This document shows positions 20,558-30,331 of a stretch of DNA of 64,000 bases, in pieces (position 1 is the stretch's first letter; the number at the start of each line of letters is the position of its first letter). The notes below the pieces were generated by a model that saw only the letters and a list, made by a program, of their open reading frames with translations, had not been told where the DNA came from and did no database searches. Source of the stretch: Leifsonia soli (GTDB taxonomy: Bacteria; Actinomycetota; Actinomycetes; Actinomycetales; Microbacteriaceae); NCBI RefSeq assembly GCF_013408745.1, contig NZ_JACCBJ010000001.1:186001-250000 (forward strand), written 5' to 3'. A program made the position numbers and the translations under genes.

Positions 20558-21337
20558 ATGGTTATGTCCGGCATCGTGACTGATATCTCCACACAGACCT
20601 CGGCGTCCACCGCGACCATCGAGCGTGCCCGCGCAGGCTGGGACGCCTGGCGAGCGGGCCGGCTGAGCAGCGTGACCGCGCCCACCGGCAACCTCGCCCT
20701 CATCGAGACGCGGTGGCTGCCCGCCGGCCACACCACGACGCCGGACGAGGCGCTGGCCGGGCAGCCGGAGTCGGTCACCGCGACGGAGCTCACCCGTCGC
20801 AGCCTCGAGACCGGCGAGGTCGAGCGCGGCATCCGGCTCTGGGATGCCGCATCTCCCGCCATCCGCGACTTCGAGACCATCGACGTCTTCCCGTTCGACC
20901 CCAGCTGGGTCGTCGAGGCCACCTTCACGCCGGTCAGCGACGACCGCACCATCCCCTTCGAGCACATCCGCGACAACGGGCTCACCCGCGACCTCGTCGT
21001 CCCCGGCGACATCGCCTTCCGGCGCGATGGCGTCGAGTACACCCTGAGCGCCTTCGACGACGACGGCACGCTGCTTCTGGTGTTCGGCGACCCGACCAAC
21101 GGCGCCGACGGGGAGGACGGGACCTACGCGTCCGGCCGGTTCCTCTTCGTCGAGCACGTGGACGACCACGTCGTCCTGGACTTCAACCGCGCGTTCGTGC
21201 CGCCCTGCGGGTTCTCGGACCAGTACAACTGTCCGCTGCCGCCGCGCAACAACCGCTTCCCCGTCGCGGTCACCGCTGGGGAGAAGCGCGTGGCGTTCCG
21301 CGGCGGCGCACACCACGAGGCGGCGCACACCCCCTGA
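20558..21337 (+). CDS. DUF1684 domain protein
   Basis: 259 residues starting at ATG with GGAG six bases upstream; a second ATG two codons later is an alternative. The protein has the DUF1684 layout: a central beta-rich domain with LLLVFGDPTNGADGEDGTYASGRFLF and the conserved ending LDFNRAFVPPCGFSDQYNCP and PPRNNRFPVAVTAGEK. The conserved Cys/Asn/Pro cluster (CGFSDQYNCPLPPRNN) suggests a ligand site, but no activity has been established for the family. It lies 56 bases before the oligopeptide ABC operon and may belong to it. There is no signal peptide, so it is cytosolic. Confidence 0.85.
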   Translation: MVMSGIVTDISTQTSASTATIERARAGWDAWRAGRLSSVTAPTGNLALIETRWLPAGHTTTPDEALAGQPESVTATELTRRSLETGEVERGIRLWDAASPAIRDFETIDVFPFDPSWVVEATFTPVSDDRTIPFEHIRDNGLTRDLVVPGDIAFRRDGVEYTLSAFDDDGTLLLVFGDPTNGADGEDGTYASGRFLFVEHVDDHVVLDFNRAFVPPCGFSDQYNCPLPPRNNRFPVAVTAGEKRVAFRGGAHHEAAHTP

Positions 21338-21393
21338 CGGGCCGAGCGCCCGGACATCCTTCGCATTCACCCCCACAGCACTGGAGAACCACC

Positions 21394-22890
21394 GTGAGAA
21401 AGACCCCCTTGTTCGCTGCGCTCGCGATCGGCCTGGCGACGGCCCTGACGCTCGCCGGCTGCGCGGGCGGCTCGTCGTCCGCCGGCGGAAGCGATGCGAC
21501 CATCGCGATCGGCTCGCTCTACGAGCCGGTCAACCTCGACAACACCGCGGGCGGCGGTCAGGGCGTCACCGAGGCGCTCAACGGCAACGTCTACGAGGGC
21601 CTGTTCAAGCTGACCGACCAGGGCAAGGTCGAGCCGCTGCTCGCGACGAAGTACACCACGAGCGCCGACGGCCTGACCTACACGTTCACGCTGCGCGACG
21701 GGGTGAAGTTCCACTCCGGCAAGCCGCTCACGAGCGCCGACGTCAAGCGGAGCATCGAGCGCGTGACCTCCGACGACTCGCAGTCGGCGCGCAAGTCCCA
21801 GCTCGAGGTCATCAAGAGCATCGACACCCCGGATGACAAGACGGTGACCATCACCCTGTCGTCCCGCTCCATCTCGCTGCCCTACAACCTCAGCTACATC
21901 TGGATCTACGGTCCGGGCACGTCGAACTACAAGACCGCCGAGGACGGCACCGGCCCATACACCCTGGGCACGTGGAAGCGCGGGAGCTCGCTCAGCCTCG
22001 AGCGCTGGAGCGGATACTGGGGCGACAAGGCCAAGAACAAGGAGGTGGAGTTCGACTACTTCACCGACGCCTCCGCCCTGTCGAACGCGCTGCAGACCAA
22101 GCAGGTCGACATCGTGACGAGCATCCAGAGCCCGGACGCCCTCAGCACGTTCACGGGCAACAAGGACTACACGATCTCCGACGGGAAGTCGACGACGAAG
22201 GAGCTGCTGGCGTTCAACGACAAGGTCGCCCCCTTCGACAACGTCCAGGTCCGCAAGGCGGTCTACTCGGCCATCGACACCAAGAAGCTGCTCAACTCCA
22301 TCTGGGGCGACTACGGCACGCTCATCGGTTCGATGGTTCCGCCGAGCGACCCCTGGTACGAGGACCTCACCAAGGTGAACCCGTACGACGTGAACCTGGC
22401 GAAGAAGGAGCTGGCCGAGGCCGGGTTCGCGAACGGCTTCACGTTCACGCTGGACACGCCGACGTACGACCCGCACCCCGCGGTGGCCGAGTTCCTGAAG
22501 AGCGAGCTGGCGAAGGTCGGCATCACGGTGAACATCAACTCCATCTCGGCCGACGAGTGGTACACGAAGGTGTTCAAGAACCACGACTTCACCGCGACGC
22601 TGCAGGAGCACGTCAACGACCGCGATGTGGTCTGGTACGGAAACCCGGACTTCTACTGGGGCTACGACAATCCCCAGGTGACCGCCTGGGTGAACGAGGC
22701 CGAGCAGGCCACGACCACGGCCGAGCAGACCGCCAAGCTGAAGCAGGTCAACGAGCAGATCGCGAAGGATGCGGCCAGCGCCTGGCTGTACCTGTACCCG
22801 CAGATCGTCGTGGCGGACAGCGACGTGAGCGGATACCCCGTCAACGGCCTGAACTCGCAGTTCTTCGCCTACGACATCGTCAAGAAGTAG
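21394..22890 (+). CDS. ABC transporter substrate-binding lipoprotein, peptide/nickel family 5
   Basis: 498 residues from a GTG with GGAG seven bases upstream. The first 23 residues are a lipoprotein signal peptide with a LAGC lipobox (Cys23), followed by a Gly/Ser linker. The remainder is a family-5 solute-binding protein (SBP_bac_5): YTFTLRDGVKFHSGKPLTSADVK is the signature region, and the C-terminus keeps the WLYLYPQ block. Such proteins catch oligopeptides, nickel or sugars outside the membrane and pass them to the permeases encoded next. The ligand cannot be read from sequence. A strong hairpin separates it from the permease genes. Confidence 0.92.
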   Translation: MRKTPLFAALAIGLATALTLAGCAGGSSSAGGSDATIAIGSLYEPVNLDNTAGGGQGVTEALNGNVYEGLFKLTDQGKVEPLLATKYTTSADGLTYTFTLRDGVKFHSGKPLTSADVKRSIERVTSDDSQSARKSQLEVIKSIDTPDDKTVTITLSSRSISLPYNLSYIWIYGPGTSNYKTAEDGTGPYTLGTWKRGSSLSLERWSGYWGDKAKNKEVEFDYFTDASALSNALQTKQVDIVTSIQSPDALSTFTGNKDYTISDGKSTTKELLAFNDKVAPFDNVQVRKAVYSAIDTKKLLNSIWGDYGTLIGSMVPPSDPWYEDLTKVNPYDVNLAKKELAEAGFANGFTFTLDTPTYDPHPAVAEFLKSELAKVGITVNINSISADEWYTKVFKNHDFTATLQEHVNDRDVVWYGNPDFYWGYDNPQVTAWVNEAEQATTTAEQTAKLKQVNEQIAKDAASAWLYLYPQIVVADSDVSGYPVNGLNSQFFAYDIVKK

Positions 22891-22925
22891 CCGGTTCTCC
22901 ACAGGAACCGTCTTCCACCACCCGA

Positions 22926-22957
22926 GTGCTCGGGGAGCCGACCGGCTCCCCGAGCAC
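22926..22957 (+). terminator. 14-bp hairpin between the binding-protein and permease genes
   Basis: Arms 22926-22939 and 22944-22957 pair perfectly around a 4-base loop. In binding-protein operons such a stem commonly lowers downstream expression, so that the binding protein is made in excess. Confidence 0.7.
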
Positions 22958-22973
22958 CTACGCTTAAAGGACC

Positions 22974-23936
22974 ATGGCCCTCTATCTCGTGCGTCGCACC
23001 GCGTTCCTCGTGGTGTCGCTGCTGCTGGCCATGGTCGTGCTGTTCTTCCTCCTCCGGGTGCTGCCGGGCGACCCGTCGAACGCCCTGCTCTCCGTCGGAG
23101 CGACGAAGGAGCAGATCGCGGCGGCTCAGCGCCAGGTGGGCAGCGATCAGCCGCTGCTGCAGCAGTTCTTCTCGTGGTTGGGCAGCCTGCTGTCGCTGAA
23201 CCTCGGCGAGTCGTTCATCAGCTCGCTGCCCGTCGGCCCCGAGATCGCGGCCCGTCTGTCGGTGACCATTCCGCTGACGCTGCTCTCGTTCGTGCTCGCC
23301 CTCGTTCTCGCCCTGCCCATCGGGTTCGTCGCGGCGTGGAAGGCCGACCGCTGGTACGGCATCCTGCTGTCCGCGTTCTCCCAGCTGGGCATCGCCGTCC
23401 CCGTGTTCTGGGTGGGCATCCTGCTCGTCGATGTGTTCGCCATCACGCTGGGCTGGTTCCCGTCGGGCGGCTTCCCACGCGACGACTGGTCCGATCCCGC
23501 CGAGGCCCTCACCTCCCTCGCCCTCCCGGTCGTCACCATCGCCCTCGTGATGAGCGCGTCCATCTCCCGCTACGTGCGGAGTGCGACGCTGGATGTGATC
23601 GGCAGCGACTACCTGCGCAACGCCCGCGCGCTGGGGTCCGGATTCGCCGGCGCGATGTGGCGTCACGGTCTGCGCAACGGAGCGGTTCCGGTGATCTCCG
23701 TCCTGGGCATCGAGCTGGCCACGACGTTCCTCGGCGCCGTCGTCGTCGAGAGCGTCTTCACGCTCCCGGGTCTCGGCAGCATGCTGCTGAAGGCCATCGA
23801 GCAGCACGACTACCCGAACATCCAGGGCATCCTGTTCGTCTCGACGCTGCTGGTCCTGATCGTGGGCTTCCTGGCCGACGTCGCCCAGCGCCTCGTCGAT
23901 CCGCGACTCCGTCGCAGTATCTCGGGGAACGCATGA
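22974..23936 (+). CDS. ABC transporter permease (DppB/OppB type)
   Basis: 320 residues. It starts MALYLVRRTAFLVVSLLLAMVVLFFLLRVLPGDP, the usual opening of DppB-type permeases with the conserved PGDP turn. About six membrane helices follow; the EAA-type loop that contacts the ATPase is visible as YLRNARALGSGFAGAMWRHGLRN. It forms a heterodimer with the next gene product to make the importer channel. AAAGGA lies two bases before the ATG and a TACGCT -10-like element lies just after the hairpin, so a secondary promoter may exist. The stop overlaps the next start. Confidence 0.93.
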   Translation: MALYLVRRTAFLVVSLLLAMVVLFFLLRVLPGDPSNALLSVGATKEQIAAAQRQVGSDQPLLQQFFSWLGSLLSLNLGESFISSLPVGPEIAARLSVTIPLTLLSFVLALVLALPIGFVAAWKADRWYGILLSAFSQLGIAVPVFWVGILLVDVFAITLGWFPSGGFPRDDWSDPAEALTSLALPVVTIALVMSASISRYVRSATLDVIGSDYLRNARALGSGFAGAMWRHGLRNGAVPVISVLGIELATTFLGAVVVESVFTLPGLGSMLLKAIEQHDYPNIQGILFVSTLLVLIVGFLADVAQRLVDPRLRRSISGNA

Positions 23937-24804
23937 GCGCGATCGTGGAGCAGGCGGCGGAGGCCGCCGCGCCGGACGCCGCGCACCGGCGGCGACGTCG
24001 CCGGTCGCTGACCCTCGGCATCGGCCTCGTGCTGGTCGGTCTCGTCGTCATCGTCGCCGTCGTCTCGTTCTTCTGGCTGCCCTACGCGCAGTCCGACACG
24101 TCCGGGACACGGCTCGAGCAGCCCAGCGCATCCCACTGGCTCGGCACGGACCGGTTCGGCCGCGACCTGGCGACCCAGCTGATGATCGGCGCGCGGATCG
24201 CCCTGGCCGTCGGCCTCGGATCCGTTGCGATCGGTGCGGTGGTCGGCGGTACGCTCGGCCTGCTCGCCGCGTTCGCCACGAAGTGGCTCGACGACACGCT
24301 CTCGGCCGTCCTCGACATCCTGATCGCGTTCCCGACGCTGCTGCTGGCCATGCTGATCGTGGCGGCGCAGGGCGCCTCGCTCGGCACCGCCATCGTCGCG
24401 ATCGGGCTCGCCATGTCCGCGGTCGTCGCCCGGCTGACGCGTGTGCTCGCCAAGCGGGTGCTCGCACAGCAGTTCGTGACGGCGGCGCGAACCTCGGGCA
24501 CTTCGTGGTCCGGGATCATCGCGCGGCACATCCTGCCGAACATCTGGCCGACCCTCAGCGTGAACCTGGCCCTGCAGTTCGGGGTGGCCGTGCTCGCCGA
24601 AGCGAGCCTGTCGTACCTCGGGCTGGGCGCCCCGCCTCCGAACGCGTCGTGGGGGCGGCTGCTGCAGGAGGCGCAGGGCACGGTGTCCACCGCGCCCGCC
24701 GGCGCGATCGCACCCGGTGTGGCCCTGGTGGTGCTGGTGATCGGCGTCAACCTGGTCGCCGACGGCCTGCGGGATGTGGCCGATCCGACGCGGAGGAGGT
24801 CACG

Positions 24805-24808
<4 letters not shown>
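23933..24808 (+). CDS. ABC transporter permease (DppC/OppC type)
   Basis: 291 residues starting inside the upstream stop (ATGA). After a charged head there is an N-terminal helix (LGIGLVLVGLVVIVAVVSFFW), then the DppC-specific stretch HWLGTDRFGRDLATQLMIGARIAL and five further helices. The EAA loop reads FVTAARTSGTSWSGIIARHILPN. It pairs with the DppB-type permease to form the membrane channel of the peptide-type importer. The end overlaps the first ATPase gene by four bases behind a strong GGAGGAGGT site. Confidence 0.93.
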
Positions 24809-25631
<823 letters not shown>

Positions 25632-25635
<4 letters not shown>

Positions 25636-26396
25636 CCCCGATCCTCGAACTCCGCAACGCAGGCTTCCGCTACCGAAAGGCCGCCACCGCTGCCCTCGAC
25701 GACGTCTCGTTCGCCGTCGAGCCGGGTCGCAGCCTCGGCCTGGTCGGCGAGTCGGGAGCGGGCAAGACGACGGCGCTCTCGCTCCTGCTGGGGCTGACGA
25801 CGCCGACGAGCGGCTCCGTGCTCTTCGACGGCGAGCCCCTGAACCCGCGCGACCGGGCGCAGCTGCGCGCCTTCCGCCGCAGCGTCCAGCCGGTGTTCCA
25901 GGACCCGTACTCCTCGCTCGACCCGCGGCAGAGCGTCGGCCGCATCGTCGGGGAGCCCCTCGCGTCCCTCGGGCTCGCGAGCGGCGAGGAGGCGCGCGAG
26001 CGCATCGCTCACGCCTTGGACTCCGTCGCCCTGCCCGCCGACGCGGCGCGCCGCTACCCGCACGAGTTCTCGGGAGGCCAGCGGCAGCGCATCGCCATCG
26101 CCCGGGCGATCGTGTCCCGCCCCCGGGTGCTGCTGGCCGATGAGCCGGTGAGCGCGCTGGATGTGACGACGCGCATCCAGATCATCGACCTGCTGGGAGA
26201 GCTCGCCGCGAACGAGGGGATGACCGTCGTCATGGTGTCGCACGACCTCAGCGTCGTCGCTGCGCTCTGCGCCCACACCGTCGTGCTGCGCGGCGGCCGC
26301 ATCGTGGAGCAGGGCGCGACCGCCGAGGTCCTCAGGACGCCGAGCGACGACTACACGCGCCGTCTGCTGGCGTCGGTGCCGCGCCTCCCCGCTTAG
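25632..26396 (+). CDS. ABC transporter ATP-binding protein (DppF/OppF type)
   Basis: 254 residues. Walker A GESGAGKT (about 39-46), Q loop VQPVFQDPYSSLDPRQ (the SSLDPR form typical of DppF/OppF), signature FSGGQRQRIAIARAI, Walker B VLLADEPVSALD and H loop MVSHDLSVV are all present. It starts inside the stop of the previous ATPase gene. Its own stop overlaps the stop of the convergent bcp gene (TTAG), leaving no room for a terminator between them. Confidence 0.93.
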
Positions 26397-26869
26397 GAGT
26401 CGATGCCGAGCTTCTTGCGCAGCGATGCGACATGGCCGGTGGCCTTCACGTTGTACAGGGGCAGCCGCACCGTGCCGTCCGGGTCGACGACGAAGGTCGA
26501 CCGGATGACACCCTCTACCGTCTTGCCGTAGAGCTTCTTCTCGCCGTAGGCGCCGTATGCCCGGTGCACGGCCAGGTCCTCATCGGACAGCAGCGGGAAG
26601 TTGAGGCCGTCCTGCTCCTGGAACTGCTTGTTCTTCGCCGGTGCGTCCTTCGAGATGCCGATGACCTGGTAACCCGCCGACTTCAGCGAGTTCAGGTTGT
26701 CGCGGAAGTCGCAGGCCTCCGTCGTGCATCCCGGCGTCATCGCGGCCGGGTAGAAGTACACGATCACGTTCTGGCCGGCAAAATCGGAGAGCGAGACGGC
26801 GGCGCCGTCCTGGTCGGTGAGCGTGAAGGAGGGAGCCGGTGTTCCGGCCTCGAGTCGAGCGTCAGTCAT
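26393..26869 (-). CDS. bcp: thioredoxin-dependent thiol peroxidase (peroxiredoxin Bcp)
   Basis: 158 residues, normal Bcp/PrxQ size. The peroxidatic Cys48 sits in the motif PAAMTPGCTTEACDFRD and the resolving Cys53 five residues later, the arrangement of the E. coli Bcp subfamily. It reduces hydroperoxides using thioredoxin. Apart from the convergent ABC operon, its leftward neighbour upstream is rsgA, 28 bases away. GAGAAT ends six bases before the ATG and no Shine-Dalgarno sequence fits well, so a leaderless start is possible. Confidence 0.95.
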   Translation of the reverse strand: MTDARLEAGTPAPSFTLTDQDGAAVSLSDFAGQNVIVYFYPAAMTPGCTTEACDFRDNLNSLKSAGYQVIGISKDAPAKNKQFQEQDGLNFPLLSDEDLAVHRAYGAYGEKKLYGKTVEGVIRSTFVVDPDGTVRLPLYNVKATGHVASLRKKLGIDS

Positions 26870-26897
26870 GGCTCCATTCTCCCAGCCGGAGGACCGT

Positions 26898-27959
26898 TCA
26901 GCGCGCGAAAGTGGCGAGCAGGCGCTGCAGCGAGTCGAGGCGCGCCCGGCCGGCCTCGCCGAGCTTCCCCGCCTCGACGGCCTCGATGATCGCGCAGTCC
27001 GGAGCGTCGGGCAGGTGCGTGCACCCCCGCGGGCAGTCCTCGGCGAGCTCGGCGAGGTCGGTGAACGCCTTCAGGATGCTGTCGGTGTTCACATGCCCGA
27101 GCCCGAACGAGCGGACGCCCGGGGTGTCGATGACCCAGCCGTGGCGGCCCTCGTCGTCTTCGACGCGGAGGGAGACGGTCGACGAGGAGGTGTGCCTGCC
27201 GCGCCCGGTGACCACGTTGACATGACCGGTCGCGCGGTGCGCGCTGGGGACGATGGCGTTGACCAGGGTCGACTTGCCCACCCCGGAGTGGCCGACGACG
27301 ACCGTGTCGTGGCCGATCAGCGCCGCTGTGATGTCGTGCAGGGGGATGTCGTCCTGGCGGCTCGTGAAGACCGGGAGGTCGAGGCCGGCGAAATTCGACA
27401 GGAACGGCTCGGGGTCGGCGAGATCGGTCTTCGTGACGCACAGCATCGGCTCGATGCCGGCGTCGTAGGCGGCGACGAGATAGCGGTCGACCAGCCGTGT
27501 CCGCGGCTCCGGGTTCGCGGCCGCGACGACGATGAGCATCTGGTCGGCGTTCGCGACGACGATCCGCTCCACCTCGTCCGTGTCGTCCGCGCTCCGCCGA
27601 AGCAGCGTGGTGCGCGGCTCCACCCGGACGATGCGGGCGAGGGTGCCCTCTTCGCCCGTCGTGTCGCCGACGACTGCGACGCGGTCACCGGTGACGATCG
27701 GATTCCGCCGCAGCTCGCTGGCCCTGGCCGCCGTGACCTGCCGCTCCTCGGGGGTGTCCTCGTCGAGCAGGACCGTGTACCGGCCGCGATCGACGCCGAG
27801 CACCCGGGCGATCTGCGCATCGGCGTGCTCGGGGCGCGTCTTCGTCCGGGGGCGGTTGCCCTTCGGATTCGGGCGGCTGCGGATGCTGGACTCGTCGTAG
27901 AGGTCGAGCTCGTCGTCGTCCTCGTCGTCCGCCCACCAGGAGCCGCTGTTGTCCGTCAC
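26898..27959 (-). CDS. rsgA: ribosome small-subunit-dependent GTPase RsgA
   Basis: 353 residues with the circularly permuted GTPase order that defines RsgA: OB fold first (about 45-120), then G4 TKTD (176-179), G1 GHSGVGKST (223-231), G3 DTPG (278-281). The C-terminal zinc knuckle uses Cys309, Cys313, His315 and Cys322. The first 40 residues are acidic and then basic and probably disordered. RsgA helps mature the 30S subunit. The GTG start overlaps the aroA stop by four bases (GTGA), which sets the start and implies coupling to aroA, a conserved actinobacterial pairing. Confidence 0.95.
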   Translation of the reverse strand: MTDNSGSWWADDEDDDELDLYDESSIRSRPNPKGNRPRTKTRPEHADAQIARVLGVDRGRYTVLLDEDTPEERQVTAARASELRRNPIVTGDRVAVVGDTTGEEGTLARIVRVEPRTTLLRRSADDTDEVERIVVANADQMLIVVAAANPEPRTRLVDRYLVAAYDAGIEPMLCVTKTDLADPEPFLSNFAGLDLPVFTSRQDDIPLHDITAALIGHDTVVVGHSGVGKSTLVNAIVPSAHRATGHVNVVTGRGRHTSSSTVSLRVEDDEGRHGWVIDTPGVRSFGLGHVNTDSILKAFTDLAELAEDCPRGCTHLPDAPDCAIIEAVEAGKLGEAGRARLDSLQRLLATFAR

Positions 27960-29323
27960 GCGATGCCGGCGCCCTTCTGCAGCATCCGGGTCCAGAGCTG
28001 CGTGAACTGCGGGAGCGTCTTCGCCGTGGTGGCCACGTTCTCGATCTCGACCCCCGGCACGACGAGCCCGACGATCGCCCCGGCCGTCGCCATGCGGTGG
28101 TCCTCGTAGCTGCGCCACACGCCGCCGTGGAGCGGGCGCGGGTCGATCCGCAGGCCGTCCTCCAGCTCCGTGACGGCGCCGCCGAGGCCGTTGATCTCGG
28201 CGGCCAGGGCGGCGAGGCGGTCCGTCTCGTGATGACGGATGTGCCCGATGCCGGTGATCTCGCTCGGGCCGTCCGCGAGGGCGGCGATCGCCACGAGCGC
28301 AGGAGCGAGCTCGCCGCCCGTCGTCAGATCGAGGGTGACGCCGGTCGGGCGCTCCGGGCCCGTCACGGTGAGCCGGTCGCCGTCACGCGTGACCGTCGCC
28401 CCGAACAGCGGAAGCAGGTCGGCCAGGTCTGCGCCGACCTGCGTCGTCGACGCGGGCCAGCCGGTGATCGTCACCGTGCCTCCGGTCGTGACGGCCGCGG
28501 CGAGGAACGGGGCGGCGTTGGAGAGGTCCGGCTCGATGGCGACGTCGCGGGCGGCGATCGTGCCGGGGGAGACGATCCAGCGTCCGACCTCGGGCGACTC
28601 GACGGTCACTCCACGGGCGGCGAGGGCCGCGATCGTCATCTCGATGTGCGGCAGGCTCGGCAGCCGCTCGCCCTTGTGCGTCAGGTCGAGGCCGTCGTCG
28701 AAGCGGCTGGCCGAGAGCAGGAGGGCGCTCACGAACTGGCTGGAACTGGACGCATCCACCCCGATCGCGCCGCCCGCGACGCGACCGGTGCCGTGCACGG
28801 TGAACGGGAGGGAGCCGCGGCCGTCGTCGTTCACGTCGACCCCGAGCGCGCGGAGTGCCGCGATGATGGCGCCCATCGGGCGGCCGCGCGCCGAGTCGTC
28901 CGCGTCGAACATCGTCGGGCCGAGGGCCAGCCCGGCGATCGGCGGGACGAACCGCATCACGGTGCCCGCCTGTCCGCAGTCGATCGTCGTGCTGCCGAGC
29001 AGCTCCTCGGCCGGGGTCACCAGCAGGTCGGCGCCGAACTCGCCGTCGCCCGCGCGCTCCTCGATCGTGACGCCCAGAGCGCGGAGGGCCTCCACCATGT
29101 TGGCGCTGTCGCGTGAGTGCAGGGGAGCACGGAGCAGCGACGGCCCGTCGGCGAGGGCGGCGAGCACCAGCTCCCGCGCGGTCAGCGACTTCGAGCCGGG
29201 GAGGGACACCGTCGCGACGACCGGACCGTCGGCCACAGGGGCGGGCCACAGCGTGTTCGGCTCCTCGACGCGGTTGTCGCCGTACGGGTCGAAGTCGGGG
29301 GCGGAATATTTCGAGATCAGCAT
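27956..29323 (-). CDS. aroA: 3-phosphoshikimate 1-carboxyvinyltransferase (EPSP synthase)
   Basis: 455 residues. It makes EPSP from shikimate-3-phosphate and PEP, step six of the shikimate pathway, and is the glyphosate target. Visible motifs are [10 protein letters not shown] (41-50), the [10 protein letters not shown] loop, RPMGAI, the shikimate-binding [12 protein letters not shown] and the terminal YEDHRMA. The start is ATG at [21 protein letters not shown] lies 8 bases before it and no ribosome-binding site is visible, so it may be leaderless. Its first codons overlap, on the other strand, a possible sigR promoter. Confidence 0.95.
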   Translation of the reverse strand: MLISKYSAPDFDPYGDNRVEEPNTLWPAPVADGPVVATVSLPGSKSLTARELVLAALADGPSLLRAPLHSRDSANMVEALRALGVTIEERAGDGEFGADLLVTPAEELLGSTTIDCGQAGTVMRFVPPIAGLALGPTMFDADDSARGRPMGAIIAALRALGVDVNDDGRGSLPFTVHGTGRVAGGAIGVDASSSSQFVSALLLSASRFDDGLDLTHKGERLPSLPHIEMTIAALAARGVTVESPEVGRWIVSPGTIAARDVAIEPDLSNAAPFLAAAVTTGGTVTITGWPASTTQVGADLADLLPLFGATVTRDGDRLTVTGPERPTGVTLDLTTGGELAPALVAIAALADGPSEITGIGHIRHHETDRLAALAAEINGLGGAVTELEDGLRIDPRPLHGGVWRSYEDHRMATAGAIVGLVVPGVEIENVATTAKTLPQFTQLWTRMLQKGAGIA

Positions 29324-29327
29324 TGTT
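29303..29327 (+). promoter_or_regulatory. candidate SigR-dependent promoter of sigR (P2)
   Basis: GGAAT (29303-29307) and GTT (29325-29327) are spaced by 17 bases. The known SigR/SigH consensus is GGAAT-N18/19-GTT, so the spacing is one base short. A transcript from here would include the AGGAAGGA site and the upstream GTG of sigR. The element lies across the first codons of the divergent aroA. Confidence 0.35.
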
Positions 29328-29354
29328 GTCCAGATTATCCGTGTTCCCGGTATC

Positions 29355-29362
29355 AGGAAGGA
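29355..29362 (+). promoter_or_regulatory. ribosome-binding site of the long SigR form
   Basis: AGGAAGGA is seven bases before the GTG at 29370 and is one of the best Shine-Dalgarno matches in the window. It supports translation of a SigR form with 36 extra N-terminal residues. Confidence 0.6.
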
Positions 29363-29369
29363 TCCGCCC

Positions 29370-30089
29370 GTGGCCGCCACCGCCGTGCTCGACGCTCCCA
29401 GCGTCACCCCGCACGGCCTCGTCGACCCCGATGGCCTTCTCAGCACGTCGCTGGCGTCGCAACTAGACTGGCCGGTGATGAGCACCGAGACCGAGGATCT
29501 GGGCCACCTCTTCGAGGATCAGGCCCTGCCTTTCATGGACCAGCTGTACGCGGCTGCCCTGCGCATGACACGCAACCCGTCCGACGCGCAGGACCTCGTA
29601 CAGGAGACGTTCGTGAAGGCCTACGCGGCGTTCGGCCAGTTCCAGCAGGGCACGAACCTGAAGGCGTGGCTGTACCGCATCCTCACCAACACGTTCATCA
29701 ACACGTATCGCAAGAAGCAGCGCGAGCCCTACCAGGGGACGATCGACGAGCTCGAGGACTGGCAGCTCGGCGGCGCGGAGTCCATGTCCTCGTCGTCCAG
29801 CCGCTCGGCCGAAGCCGAGGCGATCGACCATCTGCCGGACAGCGCCGTCAAGGACGCGCTGCAGGCCATCCCGGAGGACTTCCGGCTGGCCGTGTACCTC
29901 GCCGATGTCGAGGGATTCTCCTACCAGGAGATCGCCGACATCATGAAGACCCCGATCGGCACCGTGATGAGCCGCCTGCACCGCGGCCGCCGGATGCTCC
30001 GGGAGCTTCTGACCGACTACGCGCACGAGCGCGGCCTCTCCGCCGTTCAGGGAGACCGGGCCGTGCAGACCCCCAGGAGCAAGAAATGA
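29370..30089 (+). CDS. sigR: ECF sigma factor SigR/SigH (thiol-stress response)
   Basis: 239 residues from the GTG with a strong ribosome-binding site; a shorter form of 203 residues would start at ATG 29478 ([12 protein letters not shown]), eight bases after a TAGACT element. Sigma region 2 ([17 protein letters not shown], then [21 protein letters not shown]) and region 4 ([28 protein letters not shown]) match SigR/SigH closely. SigR directs thioredoxin and thiol-repair genes during disulfide stress and is held by RsrA, encoded next with a four-base overlap. In Streptomyces a constitutive promoter makes normal SigR and a self-activated one makes an unstable extended form; the two starts here look like the same device. 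Confidence 0.93.
   Translation: MAATAVLDAPSVTPHGLVDPDGLLSTSLASQLDWPVMSTETEDLGHLFEDQALPFMDQLYAAALRMTRNPSDAQDLVQETFVKAYAAFGQFQQGTNLKAWLYRILTNTFINTYRKKQREPYQGTIDELEDWQLGGAESMSSSSSRSAEAEAIDHLPDSAVKDALQAIPEDFRLAVYLADVEGFSYQEIADIMKTPIGTVMSRLHRGRRMLRELLTDYAHERGLSAVQGDRAVQTPRSKK
29464..29469 (+). promoter_or_regulatory. -10 element (TAGACT) before the short sigR start (P1)
   Basis: TAGACT ends five bases before GTG 29475 and eight before ATG 29478, in frame, with no Shine-Dalgarno sequence. A leaderless transcript from here would give the short SigR form. Confidence 0.4.
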
Positions 30090-30331
30090 CCGACTGCGGC
30101 TGTGAGAAGGCGAAGGCCGAACTCGAAGAGTACCTGCGTAACGAACTGTGCAGCGAGGATGCTGCCGACGTGCGCGAGCACCTGGCGAACTGCACCGGAT
30201 GCTCCGACGAGGCCCACCTGAACGTCGTGCTCACCGAGGTGGTGCAGCGGGCGTGCAAGGAGACGGCGCCCGAGACGCTGCGCACCGAGGTGCTGCTGCG
30301 CATCCGCTCGTTCCAGGCGAGCGTCCACTGA
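30086..30331 (+). CDS. rsrA: zinc-binding anti-sigma factor RsrA
   Basis: 81 residues. The redox zinc site HxxxCxxC is present (His32, Cys36, Cys39), and an N-terminal Cys (Cys4 or Cys6) supplies the remaining ligand, as in Streptomyces RsrA and mycobacterial RshA. Disulfide formation ejects zinc and releases SigR. The ATG overlaps the sigR stop (ATGA). The last 48 bases of the gene are copied 130 bases downstream inside the repeat block, with single-base differences. Confidence 0.93.
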   Translation: MTDCGCEKAKAELEEYLRNELCSEDAADVREHLANCTGCSDEAHLNVVLTEVVQRACKETAPETLRTEVLLRIRSFQASVH

